Source: Chitinophagaceae bacterium
GTDB lineage: Bacteria; Bacteroidota; Bacteroidia; Chitinophagales; Chitinophagaceae
DNA length: 64,000 bases
Assembly (NCBI GenBank): GCA_016786885.1
Contig: JAEUVO010000039.1
Coordinates: forward strand, 1-64,000
Reading direction: 5' to 3'
Below the pieces are notes generated by a model. It was not told the origin of the DNA, did no database searches, and worked only from the letters and a program-made list of their open reading frames with translations. A program made the position numbers and the translations under genes. Below, piece by piece: positions 1 through 10,400 of this stretch; position 1 is the first letter of the stretch; each line of letters begins with the position of its first letter.

Positions 1-2522
1 TTTTCCCTTTTTAATGCTTTGGAACGGTACTGAATGTAAGCTAAAATACTTCCGCCAATCAGTAATGCGTAGAGGCAGTAAGCCCACCATGTTTTCCACC
101 AGGGGGGAGATATTATAATGGACAGTTTTTTTTCTGTTACGGTACCTTCACTATTCACAGCTCGTATATGTAGGGTATAGCTGCCGGGGGGCAGATTAAA
201 AAATGAAGCCTTATGGTCGGTACCTAAATTATTCCATTCCTTATCAAAGGTTTCCAGTTTATATTGATATTTAGTAGCGTCGGAAGAATTATAATTGACT
301 GCAACAAAATCGACAGAAAATGTATTTTGATTGTAAGAAAGGTTTATTTTTTCTGTTTTCCAGATAGGAGCGGAAAGAATTCCATCATCTCCACCGGGAA
401 ATATTTCTTTACTGCCAATAATGAGTTGTGCAAAATTCAGCACTGGTGCCGGGTTACTTACATTAATTTCTTCCGGCTTAAACATATAGTAGCCCTTCAA
501 GCCACCAATAAATATTCTGCCATCGGCTGCTTTGAAATTATTGAGCCAGTTCCAGTCTAGGGAAAAAATACCATAGTCGGCATTAAATAACTGAACATAC
601 TCCCGGTTGGCACTTATTTTTATAATGCTGTTAGCTGTAGTTATCCAAAGGTTTTGCTGATTGTCTTCAAGGATATTTAATATTGTTTCAATCCCCATTG
701 AAAAGACGGGTGGATTAAACTGTACAAACTTGTCCTTTGCTTCGTCGTATTGAAATAATCCTATATCAGTACCGGCCCATACAATGCCTTTTGCATCGGT
801 TAATACTGCTCTTACACTGTAGCCTTTTAAATAGTGTCTGAAAGAATTGCTGCTGCTGATAAACCTGTCTAACCCGCCAAAATTGGCAAACCACAGGTTA
901 TCTTTTTTATCTTTTGTTATGCTATATACGGTGTTTCCAACAATTCCCTTTTCGTTTTCTTTATTAAAACGATAAACTGTAAAACTATTCGTGGAGCGGT
1001 CAACTTTTGCCAAACCATTTTCGCCACCCAGCCACAAGTAACGTTCATTCTCAATAAAAACAGCATGAATGGAATCCATTCTGGTGTCAGCAGCATTTGC
1101 CGGTTTTATGGGTGTGAACTTTTCTGTAACGGGGTCAAATAAATCGAGCCCTCCGGAATGTGTGCCGATGTATAACCTACCGTTTTCATCGGCTGTAATA
1201 GCTACAGCTGAATTATTATTGAGACTGTTACTATTTTTCGGATTATATACCCAAACTTTAAATGTATTTGCAGCAAGGTCTTTACGCACCAGGCCGGAGT
1301 CGGTACCAAACCATAGTATATTGCCATTAGGCTCGAGATAAAAGGAATTAACAGACTTATTATTGGGGAAAAACGGAATTGTTTTGCGGCCATCCGAAAC
1401 AATATAAATATTGCCGCCGATTCCTGTAATCCATGTAGAGCTGTCTGCTGCAATGATGCAGCGTATAGCGCCTGCTTCTTTAAAACCAGAAAGGGTGTCT
1501 TTTGCCAATGCAGGAGTATATTTTTGATTACTTACTAACCCGAAATGCTGCAACTGTTTCGTTGCAGGGTCATACGAGTTAATGCCGTTTTCAAAAGAAC
1601 CTATCCATAGCTTACCGTTACGATCTTCCTGTATAAAACTGATGGCATCAGTTGTATCGGTTGTACTGATGGGTGGCCTGCTTAGTTTACCGGGCTCCAA
1701 AGGATTATACAGGTGTCTTGTAAACTTCCCGGTTTTCCTGTCGAGTGTATGCAAACCATTTCCTTTGGTGCCCACCCAAAAATTGCCATGGTGGTCTTCA
1801 AAAATTGAAAAAACAAAAGGATGAATCAGGCTCTCTGCATTTTTCGGATCGGCTTTATAAAAAGTTTGTTTACCGGTGGATGGGTCAAGCCGGAAGAGCC
1901 CGTCAAATTCACCTGCTTTATTTGATAAAAAATCGCCGGTAGCATACCAGATAATACCTGCTTTGTCTTCATACAAGGCAATAACAGCAGGACTGATGCT
2001 AACCGCTTTATCGTTTATCTTTTTTTGATAGTGAGTAAACTGGCCCGTTTTGGTGTCTAACGACTCCAATCCTCTGTTTGTACCTACCCAGAGTTTGCCA
2101 GTATGGTCAAATACCAAATTAAAAAGCGAATCTGAAATAATACTGTTGGGGTCTGCTTTATTGTTTTTGTAGTGTGTAAATGTATTGGTAACCGGATTAA
2201 ATTTATCAAGTCCGCTGCCAAAGTGTGCTATCCAGATATTGCCTGCCGGGTCTGCCACCATTGAAACCATAAAATTGCTGGCAGGCGAGTTTGGGTTTTC
2301 CGGCTCATGCCTTAATGTTTTAAATGTTTTACCATCATATTTTATTAACCCTTTGGTAAAACTGGTGAACCAGGTATAGCCCTGCTGGTCTTGCACAAAC
2401 CCGTAGGCAGGGCCAAAGTGGTGCGTTTTTTCATCCACCAGTAAATTGAACTGAGATTGTTGTGCCACTACGTATTGGTAGTTAACAGCAACTATGAAAA
2501 ACAACAATAATTTTTTCTTCAT
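1..2522 (-). CDS. Two-component propeller sensor protein, 3' end outside window
   Basis: The frame is open from the ATG at 2522 to the window edge (about 840 codons visible). A signal peptide (MKKKLLLFFIVAV...) is followed by many short repeats of the Reg_prop type, e.g. 'IWIAHFGSGLDKFNP' and 'LWLGGENGLAKVD', which build periplasmic beta-propellers. A Y_Y_Y domain follows (residues about 740-800, 'YQYKLETFDKEWNNL'), then one membrane helix near residue 810 ('WWAYCLYALLIGGSILAYI'). This is the sensor half of the Bacteroidota propeller histidine kinases, which often detect polysaccharide fragments or other extracellular ligands. The cytoplasmic kinase part should lie beyond position 1, so whether it is a hybrid or a plain kinase cannot be told. 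It is last in a same-strand run of sensor genes and starts 2 bases after the preceding stop. Confidence 0.85.
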   Translation of the reverse strand, partial: MKKKLLLFFIVAVNYQYVVAQQSQFNLLVDEKTHHFGPAYGFVQDQQGYTWFTSFTKGLIKYDGKTFKTLRHEPENPNSPASNFMVSMVADPAGNIWIAHFGSGLDKFNPVTNTFTHYKNNKADPNSIISDSLFNLVFDHTGKLWVGTNRGLESLDTKTGQFTHYQKKINDKAVSISPAVIALYEDKAGIIWYATGDFLSNKAGEFDGLFRLDPSTGKQTFYKADPKNAESLIHPFVFSIFEDHHGNFWVGTKGNGLHTLDRKTGKFTRHLYNPLEPGKLSRPPISTTDTTDAISFIQEDRNGKLWIGSFENGINSYDPATKQLQHFGLVSNQKYTPALAKDTLSGFKEAGAIRCIIAADSSTWITGIGGNIYIVSDGRKTIPFFPNNKSVNSFYLEPNGNILWFGTDSGLVRKDLAANTFKVWVYNPKNSNSLNNNSAVAITADENGRLYIGTHSGGLDLFDPVTEKFTPIKPANAADTRMDSIHAVFIENERYLWLGGENGLAKVDRSTNSFTVYRFNKENEKGIVGNTVYSITKDKKDNLWFANFGGLDRFISSSNSFRHYLKGYSVRAVLTDAKGIVWAGTDIGLFQYDEAKDKFVQFNPPVFSMGIETILNILEDNQQNLWITTANSIIKISANREYVQLFNADYGIFSLDWNWLNNFKAADGRIFIGGLKGYYMFKPEEINVSNPAPVLNFAQLIIGSKEIFPGGDDGILSAPIWKTEKINLSYNQNTFSVDFVAVNYNSSDATKYQYKLETFDKEWNNLGTDHKASFFNLPPGSYTLHIRAVNSEGTVTEKKLSIIISPPWWKTWWAYCLYALLIGGSILAYIQYRSKALKRE

Positions 2523-2524
2523 AT

Positions 2525-4486
2525 TCAAATTTCTTTTGCCGGCAAATGAATGATAAATGTTGAACCAATTCTTTCTTCAGTTTTTACAGTCAACTCTCCA
2601 CCATGAGCTTTTACTATATCGTAGCTTAAAGATAAGCCCAAACCCGTTCCTTGCCCGGTGGGTTTGGTTGTAAAGAAGGGTTGAAAGATTTTATCGAGAA
2701 TTTTTTGAGGAATACCGTTGCCGTTGTCCTTTACCTTGACCTCGACCTTATCCTTCATCTTCTTTGTACTTACTTCAACAGTTGGTTCATATCCAGCTAT
2801 GCCTTGCTTGACTTTTTCATCCACCACATAAAATGCATTGGTGATTAAATTCAATATCACTCTTCCAATATCCTGCGGAATAATATGGATGTTACCGATT
2901 GTTTCATCAAAATCTGTTTTCATGGTAGCATTAAATGACTTGTCTTTTGCACGAAGGCCATGATAGGCCAATCGTAAATACTCATCAGCCAATGCATTGA
3001 TATCAGTAGGTTCTTTTTGATTACTGCTGCTGCGGCTGTGCTGCAACATCCCTTTTACAATACCATCTGCCCTTTTACCATGATGATTAATTTTTTCCAG
3101 GTTCTGAATCACATCATTCATTATTTCTTTTGCTTCTTCTGCATCGCCTTTCTCTATGGCTTCTTTCATTTCATCCAGCAATTCTTTACTTACTTCACTA
3201 AAGTTGTTTACAAAGTTTAACGGATTTTGTATTTCATGGGCAATACCGGCGGTGAGTTCTCCCAACGAAGCCATTTTTTCAGATTGGATAAGCTGGGCTT
3301 GTGTTGACCTTAACTGCGAAAGCGCAGATTGAATTTCTTCCTTCTGCCGTTTCAACAGGATGTTTGCCTTCTTCTGCTGACGGTTATTCCGGAAAAGAAT
3401 AAATGCAACGATCAAAAAGATTCCCAGCCCGGCTAACAGCCCGTATTGTTTTAACCTATTTTGATAGGCAGTCCTAGTAATTTCAACTTCCTTTTGCCTG
3501 GCTTCTTCTTTTGCAATCAGGGTTTGTATGGTTTGAATATTACCGGCCCCAAATAAACTATCCTTTGCTGCTGAAGCTATTTTATAATACCGGAGAGCTT
3601 CCTTCGGGTTAATCGAATCATATAATTCAGATAGCATTGTGCTGGAAAACAAAATTCCTTTTTTATAAGAGGCCATCTGTCCATACATTACCCCCTTTTT
3701 TGCATAAGCGATTGCGGAGTCTGGTTTATTCACCTGTCTGAACATACGGGCAGCATCGGCATAAATAAAAGAAGCCGTGCGAAAGTCATTTAATTTTAAA
3801 CCGGTTTCAATTCCTTTATTATAATAGGCTAATGCAAGCTGCTGGTCTCCTTTTTTTGCATAAATATTTCCAAACACCCTGTTCACCTCGGGATATAAAT
3901 CTTCTATAAGATCTTTCCATTCGTCTGCTTTCTGAATAAAAAACAGGGCCGAATCGAGCTGGCTCATGTATTCATACGTCATTCCTAAATTCATGTATTC
4001 GATGGCCATTCCTCTTTTGTATTGAACAGTTTCTTGTTTATTCAATGCCCGGTATAAATAATGAAGGCAGAGCGGATAATTTTTTATATCCATATACACC
4101 AGACCGATCCGGCGCAGACTAAATGCTGCTTCAATAACATAGTTATTTGGTTCGGCAATTTGCAATGCCTGTAACTGTAGTTCCAGTGCTTTGGGCAAAT
4201 CGCCTTTTTCCCTCAAACCAAGACCTATGGTTGTAAGGGCATATACTTCTCCCCTTTTAAAGCGAATCTGCTTTGCCAGCGTTAATGCTTTTTCGCAATA
4301 ATATATACAAGAATCCGGGTTGGTATTTCTGTATTGAAGACCCAGGTCAATTGTTGTTAATACACGGCTTGTATCTTCCTTTGCAATGGCCAGCAGGTTA
4401 TGTAAACTATCCGTCAGTTTGTTTTGCGCAAAGCCTTGCCTACATAGAATAGCTAAAAGGAAAATAATTAGTAGTTGCTTTCTCAT
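2525..4486 (-). CDS. TPR sensor histidine kinase, membrane anchored
   Basis: About 653 residues. I chose the ATG at 4486 over the longer 4522 because it begins directly with a signal peptide ('MRKQLLIIFLLAILC') and lies 7 bases after the upstream stop; the longer start would overlap that gene. TPR repeats fill roughly residues 30-310 (periplasmic), followed by a membrane helix ('LLAGLGIFLIVAFILF'), a coiled coil, then HisKA with phospho-acceptor His417 in 'GIAHEIQNPLNF' and an HATPase domain with 'DNGNGIPQKILDKIF' and 'GTGLGLSLSYDI'. It should autophosphorylate and pass phosphate to a response regulator encoded elsewhere. The kinase core is almost identical to those of the genes at 4494, 10925 and 14318. 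Confidence 0.9.
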   Translation of the reverse strand: MRKQLLIIFLLAILCRQGFAQNKLTDSLHNLLAIAKEDTSRVLTTIDLGLQYRNTNPDSCIYYCEKALTLAKQIRFKRGEVYALTTIGLGLREKGDLPKALELQLQALQIAEPNNYVIEAAFSLRRIGLVYMDIKNYPLCLHYLYRALNKQETVQYKRGMAIEYMNLGMTYEYMSQLDSALFFIQKADEWKDLIEDLYPEVNRVFGNIYAKKGDQQLALAYYNKGIETGLKLNDFRTASFIYADAARMFRQVNKPDSAIAYAKKGVMYGQMASYKKGILFSSTMLSELYDSINPKEALRYYKIASAAKDSLFGAGNIQTIQTLIAKEEARQKEVEITRTAYQNRLKQYGLLAGLGIFLIVAFILFRNNRQQKKANILLKRQKEEIQSALSQLRSTQAQLIQSEKMASLGELTAGIAHEIQNPLNFVNNFSEVSKELLDEMKEAIEKGDAEEAKEIMNDVIQNLEKINHHGKRADGIVKGMLQHSRSSSNQKEPTDINALADEYLRLAYHGLRAKDKSFNATMKTDFDETIGNIHIIPQDIGRVILNLITNAFYVVDEKVKQGIAGYEPTVEVSTKKMKDKVEVKVKDNGNGIPQKILDKIFQPFFTTKPTGQGTGLGLSLSYDIVKAHGGELTVKTEERIGSTFIIHLPAKEI

Positions 4487-4493
4487 ATTCCAA

Positions 4494-7400
4494 TTAAACA
4501 GGTAATTCAATGATGAACTCACTTCCTTCTCCTTCCTTCGTCTGCACCTTCAACTCGCCTCCATGCGCCTTTACAATATCATAACTCAAACTCAAGCCCA
4601 AACCAGTTCCCTGGCCTGTTGGTTTGGTGGTAAAGAAGGGTTGAAATATTTTATCTAATATTTTTTGTGGAATCCCGTTGCCGTTGTCTTTAACACTTAT
4701 CAAAACTTCGGCCCCCCTGCCCCCCGAAGGGGGGATTTTGGAAGTCTTCACAGTAACAGTGGGTTCATAACCGGCAATATTTTGCTTACTCTTTTCATTC
4801 ACTACATAAAATGCATTGGTGATTAAATTCAAAATCACTCTTCCAATATCCTGCGGAATGATGTTGATGTTGCCAATACTTTCATCAAACTCCGTTTTCA
4901 TGGTAGCGTTGAAGGTTTTGTCTTTAGCTCTTAAACCATGATAAGCTAACCGTAAATATTCGTCGGCCAAAGCATTGATGTCAGTAGGCTCTTTTTGATT
5001 GCTGCTGCTGCGGCTGTGTTGCAACATTCCTTTTACAATGCCATCTGCTCTTTTACCATGGTGATTTATCTTTTCTAAGTTCTGAATTACATCATTCATG
5101 ATTTCTTTGGCTTCTTCCGCATCTCCCTTTTCTATCGCTTCCTTCATTTCATCCAGCAATTCTTTGCTTACTTCGCTAAAGTTGTTTACAAAATTCAACG
5201 GGTTTTGAATTTCATGTGCAATACCGGCAGTGAGTTCACCAAGGCTTGCCATTTTCTCAGATTGTATCAGCTGCTTTTGTGTGATCTGCAATTCAGTCAA
5301 TGCTTCTTCTGTTTTTTTCTTTTCCTCTTTAAGTTTTATCAAATCCTGCTCTGCCTGTCGTGCCAGTTTTTCCGCCTGCTGCAAATCTTTGTAGCGTTTA
5401 TAAGTAAGGCTAAGCACGGAAGTGAATCTTCGGAATATCTTTAACGCATCTTCCTCTAATTCTTTATCTGTCCAGGCAAACACACCACCTTCTGTAAAGA
5501 AAAAATAATGACCATATTGTTTTTCATCTTCTGCAAAATCCGGAAATGCCACCTGCGGATTCATTACCTGGTAATACGCTTTTATATCAGCACCTTGTAA
5601 AACAGGGTGAAATTCCGTTTGTTTTTTCCAATGATCATAAACTCCGTCCAATACCGGGTGACCAGACAGTTTTAATTTTGCAATTACCTTTTTTGTTTCT
5701 CCATCCTCGGTAGCAGTAGTAACAGTAAGGTCGGCAATACGGGATTCCTTATCAATTAATGTTACGCCACACCGGCGGGGCGTAATATGGAGGGATTGTA
5801 GCTCTCCAAAAAAAGAATCAACGGTTATCGCCAGATCCCCGGAGCTGTGCATGGCCATTGCTTTACTTCTCACTCTCTCCAGCGAGGCTTCAATCTTTGC
5901 TTCTCTTGCCTGTGCTTCGGCTTTTTGTAAGTCGAGAAAACGGGTATAAGTTTGTTGAAATACTTTTCCAAACCGCATCAAAATAGCATTTTCGTCTCCA
6001 GTAAAAGCTGTCTGTGTATAATTCTCAATATAAAGCCCCACATTTTCCAGCAAAACGGTAGAAATAATTAATCCCGGTCGGCTGAAGATGGCGTTGACTG
6101 CCTCGTCCGGTAATGGCGGAATCCATTTGAAGAGGTCCTTATAAAACCTGTTTTTTACTTTAGAATCCAGGGAATTGGAAAAAAAATTTTCTCCTTTGGC
6201 TTTTGCTTCCAGAAAACTGTTCCAATGTGGTGAATCAAAATAGGGGATGGTAATCTCTGAGGGTTGCACCTGCTTGGATGCAAACCAAATATGCATATCA
6301 TTCCGTTCCTTATAATCGAGGATAAATCCCGCATGCTCAACAGGCAGTCTCAATGTCACCAACTGCTCATAAACTAACTCTATTACCTCCCTCAACTCTT
6401 CGCTTTGATGCATAGCCATTGTTCTTGCCCTTACTCTTTCTAATGCTAATTCTATTTCTGCTTCTCTTGCCTGTGCTTCGGCTTTTTGCAAATCGAGGAA
6501 GCGGGTATAGGACTGATCGAAAACATTTGCAAAGCGAATAAGTATTTCAGTTTCTTTTTCCGTTGGTAAATTTCCCGAATGACTGTGTACGTAAATGCCT
6601 GATTGTTTTGCAAGAGCAATTGCCTGTGCATAGCTTTCGCTTTCTAATAATAATTTCTTTCTATCAGCAGGCAGGAATTTATTATTGGTATTTTCTAAAG
6701 CCCATTTCCAATATTTGTTTTTTTCTTCGAAATCATAAATTTTGGCAGAATAACTAACGCCACTTTCTTTGGCATTCCAAAGACCATTAATGATAGGATC
6801 ATCATGATAAGGTACTAACAAACTTATCGTATTTGTAAAGTCCTCACTTGCTGCCCAAAAGTTTAATTCTTTTTGTCCTTTATTGAAGATTGTCAGCGCA
6901 ATGGTGATTTTTCCACCCAATCCTATTTCAAGTTCATTCAACTTTTCAAAAACGACTTTTACGATCTCATGTAACTCATCGCTTTTATGCATAGCCAATG
7001 AACGGCTCCGCACTTTCTCCAATGCTGCTTCTATTCTTGCTTCTCTTGCTTGCGCTTCGGCTTTTTGCAGATCAAGGAAACGGGTATAAGCCAGGTTGAA
7101 GACACTTGCAAATCTTTCCATGATAGATTTCTGCTCTTCACTTAAAGTAGCGGTAGAGATTAATATCATGTAACCTTCCTTGAGATACCGGATAGAAAAC
7201 ACGGTGGGAACCGGCATAGCATCTTTTGAGGCTTTTATCTCCGGGGTATCCTGATCAGGGGGGAAAAGAAAATCAAGGTGCTTTCCTACCTCCCCTCCAT
7301 TAAGTACTTGTTCAAGAAATGGAATATTGTTCCTACGAAATTCTATTCGTTCATCTAATACCGTGTCCCCGGACAATTTGATTGCAAAGTCATTCATAAT

Positions 7401-10400
7401 TCCACTTTCCGTCACAGCCAACCAGCATTTTTGGATATTGTTTACTTCGTCAGGAAAATTAAAACCGCCAGAAACGACACTGTCAAATCCCAGCGATATT
7501 AATTGTTGGTAGAGAGTAGTTGCCACTTTTACCAATTCCTTACTGTTGTGCATAGCCATTGATGCTGCTCTCACCCGTTCCAATGCCACTTCTATCTCTG
7601 CTTCTCTTGCCTGTGCTTCGGCTTTTTGCAGATCGAGAAAGCGGGTATAAGATTGTTTGAACGTATTTCCGAAGCGCAGCAGCAAGGTTTCGTCTTCAAC
7701 AGCCTCAGTGGTAATAACGCCAAGAATTCCATCTGAAAAATTGATGCCATGAAAAAACATTTGACGTGGCAATTCCCTGCCTGCTGCCTGTTTCATTTTG
7801 TCTACCGGAATAACATTGAGTGACGCAATACTGTTGTGATGGTTGATGATGTCCATGCCCTGTAGCGACTCATTATGAAATTCCTCCATGTTTTTCCAGG
7901 CTTCATACAGTTTTTTATACACCGGCACTTTGTCCAGTGGCATGACAAACGATTGCCCCATCATTTTCCCGTCTGGTCTTGTCATCCATAACTCAGCGTC
8001 GGAAGATTGTTTTGAGTGAACGCGGATAATGCCACAGTTCCAGAGCTGTAGTCCAAGGGTTCTCAATTGTTCAAATATTACTGTGACAATTTCCAGAAGC
8101 TCCTCACTTTTGTGCATGGCTAAAGATCTGGAACGAACTCTTTCCAATGCCGCTTCTATCTTTGCTTCCCTGGCCTGAGCTTCAGCTTTTTGAAGATCGA
8201 GAAAGCGGGTGTAGGTCTGTTCGAAAGCTTTTGCAAAGCGTTTTAAAATATCATTTTCACCCTCTGTGAATTTTCTTCCATGATGGTTAATGATAAAAAT
8301 GCTGGTATGTTTTGAGACAGCAACAGACCGTGTATATCCCCCCGAACCTGACAGGGTTTCTTTTTTTTGTTCACTACTAATATCTGACCATGGCTTATGT
8401 TCAAATAATTTTGTGAAGTATTTCTTTTTTTCGTTTTGAGAAAATTCTTCTGTAAAAAATCCCGGTCCCTTTTTAATATCTTTTATCAGGTCTGTACAAA
8501 AAGGCATATTAAAATGTGGTACCTGCACTTCTTCTGATGTATTTGCTGTACCACCTGAACCCCAGCACCGCAACTCTGGTCCAACATCATCATTAATGAC
8601 CACAAATGATCCTCCGTCAATCGAAAGGTTCAGATTGAGGAGTTCGTTATGAACGGTGTGAATCACCTCTTGCAATTCGGAAGTTTGGTGCATAGCCATT
8701 GTACGGCTTCTTACTCTTTCCAAAGCAGCTTCGATCTTTGCTTCTCTTGCCTGTGCTTCGGCTTTTTGTAAATCGAGGAAACGGATATAAGCCTGGTTGA
8801 AAGCAATCGCAAAACGGCTGATGATGTCCTGCTGTTCTTCCGGCAAGGGTTCAAAACTGCCTGTTACGAGTGAACCAAATTGATCAGACGAGCCGGAGAG
8901 ATGTACCTTCTTTGCGGAGGCCATAAACTTTTTTACTGGCTCAGGTAATCTTGCCAGTTCTGTTTTACTGAAACCAAAGCGGTCCCAGTCTCTTTTTTCC
9001 TTTCCTTCAAACAGGTATGTCCACTTTTTCTTCCGCCTCTTACAGTTATCGAGATACATCAGGTGAGACGGATGCTGATTCATTTGAACGAAAAAACCAT
9101 TCTCTGCCAACAGGCCTTCTTGCCCGGCCATCCACCAGGTGATACCTTTATTTTCAGGGTTGACGATCATGATAAAACACCGGTCGAGTTTGGCATCCAG
9201 TTTTGTAAGTTCCCCATACAGTTTGTAAATAATTCCGCTTAACGCTGATGAATCCTGCATGGCCATAGAAGCGGCTCTCACTCTTTCCAATGCTGCTTCT
9301 ATTTGTGCTTCTCTTGCCTGTGCTTCAGCCTGCGCCACATCCATGTATCTACGATGAGCAAAAACAAAAACATTTCTGAAACGTTTTAATAGTTCCTGTT
9401 TTTCTTCATTGATGGCATTAAAGGTGGAAATGCCGATGGAACCGGTGCCGATGGAATAGAAATAGTAGTAGAGTGCTGTACTGTTTTTTATTCTTTTATC
9501 CTCCTTCTCTCCCCGGCTTTTCCGGAAAGCCTTCCAACTTGCTAAATCCCTGCCTTTAAAAACAGTTTCGGAAAAAGCATCATCGGCACTGCGTATCTGT
9601 TTGATCTGTTTTTTAATTACCGGGTGTATATTATAATATAATGGAGTGATACTTTTCCCGATCTCATCTGAGTAATCATAGTTGACAAAAGTCTTCTTAT
9701 CGTCATCATGAATATTGATCATGGAATTTCTAAGCTCCGTAAAACCCAATTGCTTAAGCTCTTTAAAAAGCACTTCGCAGATATTGGTCAGTTCTTCCGG
9801 CTTGTGCATACCCAAAGCCTGTGCCCTTACTTTTTCCAGCGATGCTTCTATTTGTGCCTCCTTTGCCTGTGCTTCGGCTTTTTCAATATCTAAGTAGCGG
9901 CGATAAGCCAGCTCAAACACTTTCAGAAAACGGCTGAACAACCCTTGCTCATCCTTTGTCAGTGGCGTATAGGTAGAGACCCCCAATGCCACCGGCCCCA
10001 GTGAATACCAATAATAAGTAAGAGACGTTGCTGTGTTCAGATATGTATCAATGAAAACGTTGGTGCCTTTTTGATAATTGAGCCATTCTTTTACTTTCTC
10101 CCTCCCTTTGATGTATGTAATAGACACTTCACCTTTTCCTTTCAGCATTTTGGCGGCAAAAGCCCTGGCGACTTTATGATCGGTGTAAGTGGTCTCTGTT
10201 ATAAATGTCTTATCATGCCTTGCATAATATTCATAATTCATATAAGTACCCTTGGGCACATTGAAAATGGCTGTCTGTACATTCCGGATATCCCTTATTC
10301 CCAATTTGGCAAGCTGAAGTGAAATAGTTTTGCAGATCTTCAGCATATCCACCCGGTCTTTCATGCTCATTGCAATGGAGCGTACTTTTTCAAGAGCCGT